A DNA stretch of 64,000 nt from Xylophilus sp. Leaf220 (GTDB lineage Bacteria; Pseudomonadota; Gammaproteobacteria; Burkholderiales; Burkholderiaceae_C), in NCBI RefSeq assembly GCF_001421705.1, contig NZ_LMKO01000003.1, forward strand, positions 45,591-109,590, read 5' to 3'. Position 1 is the stretch's first letter. The number at the start of each line of letters is the position of its first letter. Shown piece after piece: positions 7,385 through 18,472 of the stretch. Made by a program: the position numbers and the translations under genes. The notes under the pieces are model-generated. The model had not been told where the DNA came from and did not search any database. It saw nothing but the letters and a program-made list of their open reading frames with translations.

Positions 7385-7819
7385 TCAGGCGACGACCAGT
7401 TCCACTTCGACGTTGTCGCGGGTGGCGTTGGAGTACGGGCACACGTGGTGGGCCGCGTCGACGACCTTCTTCTTCTGCTCGGCGTCGAGGCCGGGCAGGT
7501 TGATCTCGAGCTTGACCGCGATGCCGTAGGCATTGTTCTCGATCGGGCCGAAGGAGACGCTCGCGTCGACCGACACATCGTCCGGCACCTTCACGCCGAC
7601 CTTGCCACCGACGGCCTTCATCGCGCCGATGAAGCAGGCCGAGTAGCCGGCCGCGAACAGTTGCTCGGGGTTGGTGCCCGCGCCGCCCGCGCCGCCCATG
7701 GCCTTCGGCGTCGACAGGGTCACGCTGAGTGCGCCGTCGTCGGACTTGCTGGTGCCTTCGCGGCCGCCGGTGGTGTGGGCGTGGGCGGTGTAGACGACTT
7801 TTTCGAGCTTCTTGACCAT
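7385..7819 (-). CDS. ohr: Organic hydroperoxide resistance protein Ohr
   Basis: This 144-residue thiol peroxidase belongs to the Ohr/OsmC fold. Both catalytic cysteines are present: C62 in GYSACFIGAM and C127 in VCPYSNATRD. R20 and E52 (NPEQLF) complete the active-site network. Ohr reduces organic and fatty-acid hydroperoxides in the cytosol using lipoylated proteins as reductant. The regulator gene ohrR lies immediately upstream on the same strand with 62 bp between, and a terminator follows the stop. The N-terminus MVKKLEKVVYTAHAHTTGG is typical. Confidence 0.96.
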   Translation of the reverse strand: MVKKLEKVVYTAHAHTTGGREGTSKSDDGALSVTLSTPKAMGGAGGAGTNPEQLFAAGYSACFIGAMKAVGGKVGVKVPDDVSVDASVSFGPIENNAYGIAVKLEINLPGLDAEQKKKVVDAAHHVCPYSNATRDNVEVELVVA

Positions 7820-7881
7820 GGTGATTCCTTCGGTTTGGATGAGGGGGAGAGAGAGAAAGAAAAAAGTGCGCGTCAGGCGCG

Positions 7882-8334
7882 TCAGGCCGCCGACCGGATC
7901 CGGTCGCGCAGCGTCTGCAGTTGTCCGGTCAGTTCGGCGATCTCGGGCAGAGAGCACTGGCTGGCCTGGAGCAGGCAGGCGGGGATGCCGGCGGCGCGCG
8001 CCTTCAGGCGGCGGCCGGCAGCGGTGAGGGTGATGTGGACACGGCGCTCGTCGGTCACGTCGCGCAGCCGGGCCAGCAGGCCGGCGGCTTCCATGCGCTT
8101 CAGCAGCGGAGTGAGCGTGCCCGAGTCGAGCGACAGCCGCGCGCCCAGCTCGGACACCGTCTGGCCGTCCTGCTCCCACAGCACCATCATCGTGAGGTAC
8201 TGGGGGTAGGTCAGGCCGAGCTTGTCGAGCTGGGGCTTGTAGAGCTTGGTGATGGCCAGCGACGCCGAGTACAGGGCGAAGCACAGCTGGTGGTCCAGCT
8301 GCAGCATCTTGTCGGGGGAAAGCGTCGTAGGCAT
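7882..8334 (-). CDS. ohrR: MarR-family peroxide sensor OhrR
   Basis: This 150-residue winged-helix repressor has MLQLDHQLCFALYSASLA at its start, with the peroxidatic Cys at residue 18. The DNA-binding part is LTYPQYLTMMVLWEQDG...LSLDSGTLTPLLKRME, and the wing is RDVTDERRVHITLT. Cysteines at 120 and 127 make it a two-Cys OhrR, like the Xanthomonas type in which a distal Cys forms the disulfide. Oxidation by organic hydroperoxides releases it from DNA and derepresses ohr. It is upstream of ohr in the same direction. An imperfect inverted repeat 24 bp upstream of its start (8358-8370) may be its own operator. Confidence 0.94.
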   Translation of the reverse strand: MPTTLSPDKMLQLDHQLCFALYSASLAITKLYKPQLDKLGLTYPQYLTMMVLWEQDGQTVSELGARLSLDSGTLTPLLKRMEAAGLLARLRDVTDERRVHITLTAAGRRLKARAAGIPACLLQASQCSLPEIAELTGQLQTLRDRIRSAA

Positions 8335-8350
8335 GGCTGCAATGTAGCGT

Positions 8351-8370
8351 TCTATATAATTGTGTGCAAC
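8351..8370 (-). promoter_or_regulatory. Candidate OhrR operator/promoter
   Basis: This AT-rich stretch stands out in a GC-rich gap just upstream of ohrR. It contains TATATAAT next to TTG-TGTG-CAA, an imperfect inverted repeat. OhrR and related MarR proteins bind AT-rich inverted repeats overlapping the promoter. The exact site is inferred. Confidence 0.4.
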
Positions 8371-8459
8371 TGAATCACGAAAGACCCTTCCGGCACCGGG
8401 TGCGAGCAGGGCGCCGGTCGGCGCGCCTTGGTTCCGCATCCGCCCGATGCCCCTGCGCA

Positions 8460-9308
8460 TCAGTACCAGTAGACGCCTTCGCCGGCCTTGCGGCCCAGGC
8501 GGCCGGCGGCCACCATTTCCTTCAGCAGCGGGCAGGGGCGGTACTTGCTGTCGCCGAACTCGGCGAGGTAGACCTCCATCACCGCCAGGCAGACGTCGAG
8601 CCCGATCATGTCGGCCAGCGCCAGCGGGCCGATCGGCTGGTTGCATCCGAGCTTCATGCCGGCGTCGATGTCCTCCGGCGTGGCCAGGCCTTCGGCCAGC
8701 ACGAAGAACGCCTCGTTGATCATCGGCACCAGGATGCGGTTGACCACGAAGCCCGGCGCGTTCTTGACGGTAATCGGGCTCTTGCCCAGCGTCTCGGCCA
8801 GGGTCTTGACCGCATCGTGGGTCGCGTCGCTGGTCTGCAGCCCGCGGATGATCTCCACCAGCGCCATCATCGGCACCGGGTTGAAGAAGTGCATGCCGAT
8901 GAAGCGGTCGGCCCGGCCGGTGGCCGCGGCCAGCTTGGTGATCGAGATCGACGAGGTGTTCGACGCCACGATCACCTCGGGGGCCAGCAGCGCGTCGGCC
9001 TGCTTCAGGATCTTCAACTTCAGCTCGTAGTTCTCTGTCGCGGCCTCGATCACCAGCTGCGCGGCCTGCAGGTCCTCGTAGCGGGTCGAGGTGCGGATGC
9101 GGGCCAGCGCCGCGTCCTTGTCGGCAGCGGTGAGCTTCTCCTTCTTGATCAGCCGGTCCAGGCTGCCCGCCACGGTGGCCACGCCCTTCTGCACGGCGGC
9201 ATCCGAGATGTCGACCATGACGACATCGACGCCCGCGACGGCGCAGGCCTGCGCGATGCCGTTGCCCATGGTGCCGGCGCCGATGATGCCTACGGTGGTG
9301 ATCTGCAT
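8460..9308 (-). CDS. hbd: 3-hydroxybutyryl-CoA dehydrogenase
   Basis: This 282-residue NAD(P)-dependent enzyme oxidises or reduces 3-hydroxyacyl-CoA. It has the Rossmann motif GIIGAGTMGNGIAQA at residues 7-21, the catalytic region ASNTSSISITKLA, HFFNPVPMMALVEII with the catalytic His, and the C-terminal dimer block GPLALADMIGLDVCLAVMEV. Length and ending (GRKAGEGVYWY) are typical of single-domain butyrate-type enzymes, not fused fatty-oxidation proteins. It serves short-chain acyl-CoA degradation, PHB or phenylacetate-type pathways; no other beta-oxidation gene is adjacent. It lies 55 bp downstream of the NodJ-like permease on the same strand. Confidence 0.93.
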   Translation of the reverse strand: MQITTVGIIGAGTMGNGIAQACAVAGVDVVMVDISDAAVQKGVATVAGSLDRLIKKEKLTAADKDAALARIRTSTRYEDLQAAQLVIEAATENYELKLKILKQADALLAPEVIVASNTSSISITKLAAATGRADRFIGMHFFNPVPMMALVEIIRGLQTSDATHDAVKTLAETLGKSPITVKNAPGFVVNRILVPMINEAFFVLAEGLATPEDIDAGMKLGCNQPIGPLALADMIGLDVCLAVMEVYLAEFGDSKYRPCPLLKEMVAAGRLGRKAGEGVYWY

Positions 9309-9363
9309 GGTGGAGAGGTCCTGTGTGTAGTTGCGAAGAATGCGAATCGTAAGGGTGCGGGCG

Positions 9364-10194
9364 CTAGCTGCGGAACCGCCGGCGCGTGAGCGCCAGCGCG
9401 ATCCAGAAGGCACCGACGGCATAGGCAGCCAGCACGCCCAGGTGCAGCCACGCCGCATCGGGCCAGCGGTCCATGAAGAGCGGCCGCACCAGCGCCACCG
9501 CATGCGACAGCGGCAGCCACTGCGCCACCGCCTGCACCGCGCCGGGCAACTGTTCCAGCGGGAAGAACACGCCCGAGAGGAACATCATCGGCGTCATGAA
9601 CAGGGTGAAGTAGTAGGTGAAGAAATCGTAGCCCTTGGCCAGCGCGTTGAAGATCAGCGCGATGCTGGAGAAGGTGATGCCGGTGGCGGCCAGCACCCAC
9701 CAGGCCACGAGCAGCTTCGGGCTCAGGCTGATCTGCAGCACCACCATCACCAGCAGGATCGCGGTGACGGTGAAGATCGACTTGAAGCTGGCCCACAGCA
9801 TCTCGGCCAGCACGATGTCGTCGAGGCCCACCGGCGCGTTCATGATGCCGTCCCAGGTGCGCTGGATCTGCATCCGCGAGAAGGCCGAATACAGCGCCTC
9901 GAACGAGGCCGCCTGCATCGCGCTCAGGCAGACCGAGCCGCTCGCCAGGAACAGGATGTAGGGCACCTGCGTGCCCTGCACGTTCACCTGCCCGATCAGC
10001 GCCCCCATGCCGTAGCCGAACGCCACCAGCCAGATCAGCGGCTCGGCGATGTTGCCGATCAGGCTGGGCAGCGCCAGCTTCTTCCACACCAGGAAGTTGC
10101 GCAGGAACACCGGCCACCACCGCATCGACAGCCGCGGCGGCCCCCACAGCGACGGCGTGGCGGGGGGTGATGAAGCGAGGGTCTTGTCAGTCAT
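9364..10194 (-). CDS. nodJ: ABC-2 type exporter permease, NodJ family
   Basis: This 276-residue inner-membrane protein has about six hydrophobic helices and the ABC-2 signatures NIAEPLIWLVAFGYGMG, RMQIQRTWDGIMNAPV and FLSGVFFPLEQLPGAVQ. These match NodJ and daunorubicin-type permeases, which with a NodI-type ATPase export lipo-oligosaccharides or other amphiphiles. In non-symbiotic betaproteobacteria the pair is common and its substrate is unknown. It starts 21 bp after the ATPase gene stop, so the two form an operon. Confidence 0.87.
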   Translation of the reverse strand: MTDKTLASSPPATPSLWGPPRLSMRWWPVFLRNFLVWKKLALPSLIGNIAEPLIWLVAFGYGMGALIGQVNVQGTQVPYILFLASGSVCLSAMQAASFEALYSAFSRMQIQRTWDGIMNAPVGLDDIVLAEMLWASFKSIFTVTAILLVMVVLQISLSPKLLVAWWVLAATGITFSSIALIFNALAKGYDFFTYYFTLFMTPMMFLSGVFFPLEQLPGAVQAVAQWLPLSHAVALVRPLFMDRWPDAAWLHLGVLAAYAVGAFWIALALTRRRFRS

Positions 10195-10215
10195 GGTCGA
10201 GCGATGCGCGGAGCG

Positions 10216-11154
<939 letters not shown>

Positions 11155-11259
11155 GCGGCCATTGTGGCAAAGCGGCCGGCGCCCGGGTAACAGGGCGAGC
11201 CCGGCTTGGATTACAGTGCCCGGTTTCCACCCACCACGCCCGCGAAAGGCCCCGCCCCC

Positions 11260-12504
11260 ATGACGACCACCCTCGGCTCGCCCCTGTCTCCTTCGGCCAC
11301 CCGCGTGATGCTGCTCGGCTCCGGCGAACTGGGCAAGGAGGTGCTGATCGCGCTGCAGCGCCTGGGCGTGGAAACCATCGCGGTCGACCGCTACGAGAAC
11401 GCGCCCGGCCAGCAGGTGGCCCACCATGCGCGCACCATCACCATGAGCGACCCCGCCCAGCTGAAGGCGCTGATCGAGGCCGAGCGGCCGATGCTGGTGG
11501 TGCCCGAGATCGAAGCCATCGCCACCCCGATGCTGCAGGAGCTGGAAGAGGCCGGTACCGTGCGCGTGGTGCCCACCGCCCGCGCCGCCCGCCTGACCAT
11601 GGACCGCGAAGGCATCCGCCGCCTGGCCGCCGAGACCCTGCGGGTGCCCACCAGCCCCTACAAGTTCTGCGACTCGCTCGAAGAGCTGCAGGGCGCCATC
11701 GACGGCGCCGACGGCGAGCCGGGCATCGGCTACCCCTGCATCGTCAAGCCGGTCATGAGCAGCTCGGGCAAGGGCCAGAGCAAGATCGCCGGCCCCGACG
11801 ACGTGCAGAACGCCTGGGACTACGCGATGGCCGGCGGCCGGGTCAGCCACGGCCGGGTGATCGTCGAGGGCTTCATCGACTTCGACTACGAGATCACGCT
11901 GCTGACGGTGCGCGCCCTGGACTCGGCCGGCGACGTGCGTACTGTCTTCTGCGAGCCGATCGGCCACCTGCAGGTCAGCGGCGACTATGTCGAGAGCTGG
12001 CAGCCGCACCCGATGGCGCCCAAGGCCCTGGCCCGCGCGCAGGACATCGCCCTGGCCGTCACCGGCAACCTGGGCATGACCCGCGACGGCACGCCCGGCG
12101 GCCTGGGCCTGTTCGGGGTGGAGCTGTTCGTCAAGGGCGAGGATGTCTGGTTCAGCGAGGTCAGCCCGCGGCCGCACGACACCGGCATGGTGACGATGGC
12201 CACCCAGTGGCAGAACGAGTTCGAACTGCACGCCCGCGCCATCCTGGGCCTGCCGGTCGACACCACCCTGAAGAGCCCGGGCGCCAGCGCGGTGATCTAC
12301 GGCGGCGTGGACGCTACCGGCATCGTGTTCGACGGCGTGGCCGAGGCCCTGGCCGTGCCGGGCGTGGACATCCGCCTCTTCGGCAAGCCCGAGAGCTTCG
12401 TCAAGCGCCGCATGGGCGTAGCCCTGGCCCATGCCGACACGGTCGAGCAGGCCCGGGCCCGGGCGCTGCAGGCCGCCGAGAAGGTGCGGCCCCGCACCGC
12501 CTGA
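11260..12504 (+). CDS. purT: Formate-dependent phosphoribosylglycinamide formyltransferase 2
   Basis: This 414-residue ATP-grasp enzyme makes formyl-GAR from GAR, formate and ATP in de novo purine synthesis. Visible family blocks are [32 protein letters not shown], the ATP-grasp lid [18 protein letters not shown], and the metal-binding segment [19 protein letters not shown]. The C-terminus has [20 protein letters not shown]. Length is slightly above E. coli PurT (392) because of a short N-terminal extension. A repeat element (12527-12568) follows the stop and its GC stem may help termination. Confidence 0.96.
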   Translation: MTTTLGSPLSPSATRVMLLGSGELGKEVLIALQRLGVETIAVDRYENAPGQQVAHHARTITMSDPAQLKALIEAERPMLVVPEIEAIATPMLQELEEAGTVRVVPTARAARLTMDREGIRRLAAETLRVPTSPYKFCDSLEELQGAIDGADGEPGIGYPCIVKPVMSSSGKGQSKIAGPDDVQNAWDYAMAGGRVSHGRVIVEGFIDFDYEITLLTVRALDSAGDVRTVFCEPIGHLQVSGDYVESWQPHPMAPKALARAQDIALAVTGNLGMTRDGTPGGLGLFGVELFVKGEDVWFSEVSPRPHDTGMVTMATQWQNEFELHARAILGLPVDTTLKSPGASAVIYGGVDATGIVFDGVAEALAVPGVDIRLFGKPESFVKRRMGVALAHADTVEQARARALQAAEKVRPRTA

Positions 12505-12526
12505 TTCAACGGTAAAAAAGGGCTGC

Positions 12527-12568
12527 AGCCGGCACGGGGAGCCGGCTACCAGCTATCGATTTCGTAGC
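12527..12568 (+). repeat. GC-stem/AT-stem palindromic repeat, copy 3
   Basis: The GC stem AGCCGGC (12527-12533) pairs with GCCGGCT (12541-12547) around a 7-base loop. Four bases later comes GCTAT-CGATTTC-GTAGC (12552-12568), with one mismatch in the arm. It lies between the convergent purT and amn genes. Confidence 0.72.
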
Positions 12569-12599
12569 AGGGCAGCCGTCGACCGGCTCTGCACCGGCT

Positions 12600-14120
12600 T
12601 CACTGGAACGCCACTTCGGCGAAGCTGCGCAGCTTGCGGCTGTGCAGCCGGTCCACGCCGCCTTCGCGCAGGATGTCGATCGCCCGGATGCCGATGCGCA
12701 GGTGCTGGTCGACCCGCTCGCGGTAGAAATGGTTGGCCATGCCGGGCAGCTTGATCTCGCCGTGCAGCGGCTTGTCGCTCACGCACAGCAGCGTGCCGTA
12801 GGGCACCCGGAAGCGGAAGCCGTTGGCGGCGATGGTGGCGCTCTCCATGTCGAGCGCGACCGCGCGGCTCTGGCTGAAGCGGCGCTGCGGCTCGTTCTCC
12901 GGCAGCAGTTCCCAGTTGCGGTTGTCGGTGCTGGCCACGGTGCCGGTGCGCATGATGCGCTTGAGCGCCGGGCCGTCGAGGCCGGTCACGTCCTCCACCG
13001 CGGTCTCCAGCGCCACCTGGATCTCTGCCAGCGCGGGGATCGGCACCCACAGCGGCAGCTCTTCGTCGAGCACATGGTCCTCGCGCACGTAGCCGTGGGC
13101 CAGCACGTAGTCGCCCAGGCGCTGGCTGTTGCGCAGGCCGGCGCAGTGGCCCAGCATCATCCAGGCGTGCGGCCGCAGCACGGCGATGTGGTCGGTGATG
13201 GTCTTGGCGTTGGACGGCCCCACGCCGATGTTGACCATGGTGATGCCGCTGTGGTCGGCCCGCACCAGGTGGTAGGCCGGCATCTGCGGCAGGCGCGGCG
13301 GCGCGACGCCCGAGGGTTCTTCCAGCATCCGCGCCAGCGCGTCGCCGGCCACGCCCGGCGGCAGGCCGACGCGCCGGGTGACCACATTGCCGGGCTCGAC
13401 GAAGGCGATGTACTCGCCCTCGGGGTCGGCCATCGCGGCATGGCCCAGCCGCACGAATTCGTCGATGTAGAACTGGTAGTTGGTGAACAGCACGAAGTTC
13501 TGGAACCACTCGGGCGCGGTGCCGGTGTAGTGGCGCAGCCGGTGCAGCGAGTAGTCGACCCGCGGCGCGGTGAAGAGCGCCAGCGGCTGCGCCTCGCCGG
13601 GCAGCGCGCGGCGGGTGCCGTTGGCGATGCCGTCGTCCATCGCGGCCAGGTCGGGCAGGTCGAACACGTCGCGCATCAGCATGCGGCGCTCGTCGCTCAG
13701 GTTGCCCTCGATGTGGTCGTTCTGCACGAACGAGAAGTGCACCGGGATCGGCTGGCTGCTGGTGCCGACCTCCAGCTCGACGCTGTGGCTGTTGCCGAGC
13801 AGCCGGAACTGCTCGCGGAAATAGCGGGCGAAGAGGTCAGGCCGGGTCAGCGTGGTCTCGAAGGTGCCGGGCCCCTCCACGAAGCCGTAGGCGAGCGACG
13901 ACGCGGCGCGCGCCACCGTCTCGGTATGGACGCGGACATACGGGTAGCAGGCGCGGACGTGGCCCGGCAGCGTCTCGCCAGCGACGAAGCGCTGCATCGC
14001 GCCCCGCAGGTGGGCAAGGCCCGCCTCGTAGAGCGACTGGACCTGCGCGAGCGCGGCGTCCGGGTCCGAAAAACGCTGGCTGGCGACGAAGGGCGGCATG
14101 AAAGGTGGCGTGTGCGGCAT
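12600..14120 (-). CDS. amn: AMP nucleosidase
   Basis: This 506-residue cytosolic enzyme hydrolyses AMP to adenine and ribose 5-phosphate. The C-terminal nucleoside-phosphorylase-like domain shows VNIGVGPSNAKTITDHIAVL, MLGHCAGLRNSQRLGDYVLA, LDMESATIAANGFRFRVPYG and the end LRIGIRAIDILREGG. The N-terminal Amn domain has YPYVRVHTETVARAASSLAYG and FVQNDHIEGNLSDERR. ATG 14120 is preferred; a TTG five codons upstream is possible. It shares purine metabolism with the convergent purT, although they are not an operon. Confidence 0.95.
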   Translation of the reverse strand: MPHTPPFMPPFVASQRFSDPDAALAQVQSLYEAGLAHLRGAMQRFVAGETLPGHVRACYPYVRVHTETVARAASSLAYGFVEGPGTFETTLTRPDLFARYFREQFRLLGNSHSVELEVGTSSQPIPVHFSFVQNDHIEGNLSDERRMLMRDVFDLPDLAAMDDGIANGTRRALPGEAQPLALFTAPRVDYSLHRLRHYTGTAPEWFQNFVLFTNYQFYIDEFVRLGHAAMADPEGEYIAFVEPGNVVTRRVGLPPGVAGDALARMLEEPSGVAPPRLPQMPAYHLVRADHSGITMVNIGVGPSNAKTITDHIAVLRPHAWMMLGHCAGLRNSQRLGDYVLAHGYVREDHVLDEELPLWVPIPALAEIQVALETAVEDVTGLDGPALKRIMRTGTVASTDNRNWELLPENEPQRRFSQSRAVALDMESATIAANGFRFRVPYGTLLCVSDKPLHGEIKLPGMANHFYRERVDQHLRIGIRAIDILREGGVDRLHSRKLRSFAEVAFQ

Positions 14121-14294
14121 CGAACTATTGTGCAACGTGTAACAGGCGGAAAAGTCCTACAAGGCCGCGCGCCGGGCCCTGACTCCTCGGCGAATGGGCC
14201 CTGCCTACATTCAATCCATCGCTTCTGCATACACACGTTACATGCAGCGCATCCCAAACCGCCCTCACCGGCCACCTTCCAGGAAGGAATTTTC

Positions 14295-14555
14295 ATGAGC
14301 ACGACCGCCACCCTCGCCGCGAACCCTTTCGCCCTGATCATGGAGCCGCAAGCGGTGCTGAAGGCGATGGAACATTCCGACGCCCTGCGCAACCTCAAGC
14401 TGCGCCGCATCCAGCCGCTCGACATCCTGCCCATCCCGAAAAAGGATGCCGCCTCTACCGCCTTCGACAAGGAAATCGACGAAGCCAGCTTCCCGCTGTG
14501 GCGCGACCTGATCTCCAGCACCGATCCCGATTTCTTCCCGACCCTGTTCAGCTGA
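14295..14555 (+). CDS. Conserved small protein with N-terminal NPFALI motif, unknown function
   Basis: This 86-residue protein has a strong ribosome binding site (AGGAAGGAA) 6-8 bases before ATG 14295 and its own terminator, so it is very likely real. It starts MSTTATLAANPFALIMEPQA and has a short helix AVLKAMEHSDALRNLKLRRI, then a charged, Pro-containing tail ending WRDLISSTDPDFFPTLFS. There is no signal peptide or membrane segment. From memory, small proteins with an NPFALMxxPEAV-like start occur widely in Burkholderiales and are annotated as hypothetical. I cannot assign a function. It is divergent from amn and convergent with gor. Confidence 0.8.
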   Translation: MSTTATLAANPFALIMEPQAVLKAMEHSDALRNLKLRRIQPLDILPIPKKDAASTAFDKEIDEASFPLWRDLISSTDPDFFPTLFS

Positions 14556-14606
14556 CCCCTACAGTTGGTAGGCCGCCGAGACGGCCGTAAGCGCAACACG
14601 CACCCT

Positions 14607-14638
14607 GCCTGCGAGGCTCATCCCTCGCAGGCTTTTTT
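14607..14638 (+). terminator. Intrinsic terminator after the small NPFALI protein
   Basis: GCCTGCGAGG pairs perfectly with CCTCGCAGGC (10 bp, 6-base loop) and is followed by TTTTTT. It is a strong Rho-independent terminator for the plus-strand gene. Confidence 0.92.
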
Positions 14639-14670
14639 GCTTTTCGGGCAGCCGATGGGCCGCCCGCACC

Positions 14671-16038
14671 TCATTCGCCGTCGGGCACCGGCGTGCGCAG
14701 CGTGACCAGTTCCTCGGCCAGGGTGGGGTGGATGCCCACCGTGCTGTCGAACAACGCCTTGGTCGCGCCCGCCCGCAGCGCCACGGCGAAACCCTGCACG
14801 ATCTCGCCCGCATCGGGGCCGACGACGTGCAGGCCCACCACCCGGTCGCTGGCGGTGTCCACCACCAGCTTCACCAGCGTGCGCTCGTCGCGGCCCGAGA
14901 GCGTGTGGCGCAGGGTACGGAAGTCGGCCCTGAACAGCGTCACCTTGCCGTATTTCTCGCGCGCGGCCGCTTCGGTCAGGCCCACGGTGCCGATGTTCGG
15001 ATGGGTGAATACCGCGGTCGGCACGTAGTCGTAGTCCATGCGGCGCTCGTCGTCGCCGAAGAGATGGTCGACCAGCGCCATCGCCTCGCCCAGCGCCACC
15101 GGCGTCAGCTGCAGCCGCGACGATACGTCGCCGATCGCGTAGATCGACGGCACGCTGGTGCGGTAGTGCGCATCCACCGCGATCGCACCCTTGTCGGTGG
15201 TGCGCAGGGCGACGTTCTCCAGCCCCAGGCCGGTGGTGTTGGCGACCCGGCCGGTGGCGTAGAGCACGGCGTCGGCCTCCAGCTGCCCGCCGCTGGCCAG
15301 CGTCAGCAGCAGGCTGCCGTCGTCCTGGCGGACGATGGCCGCGATCTCGCAGTTGAGCCGGATGTCGATGCCGGTCTTGCCCATCTCGGATGCGATGAAG
15401 GTCTGCACGTCGTGGTCGAAGCCCCGCAGCAGCCGGCCGCCGCGCTGCACCAGCGTCACCTCGGCGCCCAGGCCGCGGAAGATCGAGGCGAACTCGCAGG
15501 CGATGTAGCCGCCGCCGGCCACCACCAGCCGCCGCGGGAACGGGTCGATGTCGAACATCGCCTCGGAGGTGAGCACCAGGTCCTTGCCGGGAATGTCGGG
15601 CACGTGCGGACGGCCGCCGGTCGCGACCAGGATGTGGCGGGCGCTGAAGCGCTGCTCGCCCACCACCACATCGTGCGGGCCGCAGATCTGCGCCCAGCCC
15701 TCGACGATGCGCACGCCGGCGCTCTGCAGCAGCTGGGTGTAGATGCCGTTGAGGCGGCCGATCTCCTTGGCGCGCGCCGCCTTCAGCACGTCGAAGTCGA
15801 AGCGGGGCGCCGCCTGCGTCCAGCCGTAGCCGCGCGCTTCCTCGAAGGCCTCGGCATACCCCGCGGCATAGCTGTAGAGCTTCTTCGGGATGCAGCCCAC
15901 GTTGACGCAGGTGCCACCCATGGCCGCCGCCTCGGCCACCGCCACCCGCTGGCCGCGCTGCGCCGCCATGCGCGCGGCGCGCACGCCGCCGCTGCCGCCG
16001 CCGATGACGAAGAGGTCGAAGTCGTGTTCTTTCTGCAT
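14671..16038 (-). CDS. gor: Glutathione-disulfide reductase
   Basis: This 455-residue FAD flavoprotein reduces oxidised glutathione with NADPH. It has the FAD motif DLFVIGGGSGGVRAARMAA and the redox pair in GGTCVNVGCIPKKLYSYAAG. The second nucleotide-binding site is VVAGGGYIACEFASIFRGLG, followed by IYAIGDVSSRLQLTPVALGE and the C-terminal catalytic His in VGIHPTLAEELVTLRTP. The Arg residues expected for NADPH preference are suggested by QRGGRLLRGFD. ATG 16038 gives the family length. It is divergent from dbpA with 85 bp between. Confidence 0.94.
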   Translation of the reverse strand: MQKEHDFDLFVIGGGSGGVRAARMAAQRGQRVAVAEAAAMGGTCVNVGCIPKKLYSYAAGYAEAFEEARGYGWTQAAPRFDFDVLKAARAKEIGRLNGIYTQLLQSAGVRIVEGWAQICGPHDVVVGEQRFSARHILVATGGRPHVPDIPGKDLVLTSEAMFDIDPFPRRLVVAGGGYIACEFASIFRGLGAEVTLVQRGGRLLRGFDHDVQTFIASEMGKTGIDIRLNCEIAAIVRQDDGSLLLTLASGGQLEADAVLYATGRVANTTGLGLENVALRTTDKGAIAVDAHYRTSVPSIYAIGDVSSRLQLTPVALGEAMALVDHLFGDDERRMDYDYVPTAVFTHPNIGTVGLTEAAAREKYGKVTLFRADFRTLRHTLSGRDERTLVKLVVDTASDRVVGLHVVGPDAGEIVQGFAVALRAGATKALFDSTVGIHPTLAEELVTLRTPVPDGE

Positions 16039-16123
16039 GGGGTTCCAGGGGGATGCCGGCGGCGCGCGAGGGGCGGGGACGGCGCACCGCACCCCAACCA
16101 GGAGCCGCCTGGATAATCGGACG

Positions 16124-17533
<1,410 letters not shown>

Positions 17534-17550
17534 CAACGTCCCGCATGGGT

Positions 17551-17568
17551 CGCGAAAAATTTTTCGCG
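17551..17568. promoter_or_regulatory. 18-bp perfect AT-centred palindrome after dbpA
   Basis: CGCGAAAAATTTTTCGCG is fully self-complementary and lies between dbpA and the DUF3455 lipoprotein gene. Without a loop it is a poor terminator hairpin, so an operator or nucleoid-protein site is just as possible. Confidence 0.4.
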
Positions 17569-17651
17569 CGGGGTGCATCCATCCGCATCCGGCGGGGGTA
17601 GTACCAGCAGCGGCAACGAAAGCTGCTGTCATCAACCCCCTGGAGAAGACC

Positions 17652-18242
17652 ATGCAAAGCCTGTCCCCCACCCGTCGCGTTTTCGCCCGTTCCTCCGCCG
17701 TGCTCGGCTCGGTGGCTGCTGCCGCCCTCCTGGCCGCCTGCGGCTCCATGGCACCGATGGGCGCTAGCGCCCCTTATTCGCAGACCAGCCTGCCGCCGAC
17801 GGTGCAGGTGCCGGCCGGCAACAAGGTCGCATGGGAAACCGTCGGCAGCGGCGACATCACCTACGAATGCCGCGACAAGGCCGGCATGCCCGGCCAGACC
17901 GAGTGGGTCTTCGTCGGCCCCGACGCGGTGCTGAAGGACCGCGCCGGCAAGCAGGTCGGCAAGTACTACGGCCCGCCCGCCACCTGGGAAGCCACCGACG
18001 GCTCCAAGCTCACTGCTACTCAGCTGGCCGTGGCCCCCGCCGGTGCCGGCAACCTGCCGTACCAGCTGGTCAAGGCCAACCCGGCGATGGGCGCGGGCGC
18101 CCTGACCGGCGTGACCTACATCCAGCGGGTGGCCCTGAAGGGCGGCGTGGCACCGGCCGACAAGCCCTGCACCGCGATGACCAAGGGCCAGAAGAGCACG
18201 GTGAAGTACCAGGCCGACTACATCTTCTGGAAGGCCGCCTAA
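17652..18242 (+). CDS. DUF3455 family lipoprotein
   Basis: This 196-residue protein starts with a twin-Arg-containing n-region and hydrophobic stretch, then the lipobox LLAAC with Cys 30, so it is probably a lipoprotein anchored in the envelope. The mature part has VPAGNKVAWETVGSGDITYE, TEWVFVGPDAVLKDRAG, YYGPPATWEATDGSKL, TYIQRVALKGG and the end KYQADYIFWKAA, the conserved pattern of DUF3455. That family is found in bacteria and fungi and has no assigned function. TGGAGAAG lies upstream of ATG 17652. It sits before the ECF sigma gene, which could control it, but the 230-bp gap makes an operon unlikely. Confidence 0.82.
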   Translation: MQSLSPTRRVFARSSAVLGSVAAAALLAACGSMAPMGASAPYSQTSLPPTVQVPAGNKVAWETVGSGDITYECRDKAGMPGQTEWVFVGPDAVLKDRAGKQVGKYYGPPATWEATDGSKLTATQLAVAPAGAGNLPYQLVKANPAMGAGALTGVTYIQRVALKGGVAPADKPCTAMTKGQKSTVKYQADYIFWKAA

Positions 18243-18472
18243 GCGCCGGCGACCGGCGCTACGGCCCGGGCCGGCGATGCGGCGCACGTCGCTCGCACTG
18301 CCGGCGCCCACGCTGCGCTGCCTGCGTGGCACGGGCCGCGGTGATCTGCAACCGTTGCGGCAACGGCAAAGACAGGGGGCGGCCCGCGATGCACTGCACT
18401 ACCATCGGCAGACCCGTTCCCCGGTGCCGCCATGGCGTGCGCCGGGGCCAATCTCTCTCGCCGCCGCCGACC

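Noticed and set aside
11155..12432. In-frame N-terminal extension of the NodI-like ATPase (about 426 codons).
   Set aside because: The extension is antisense to purT and resembles no protein; the ATPase family begins at ATG 11154.
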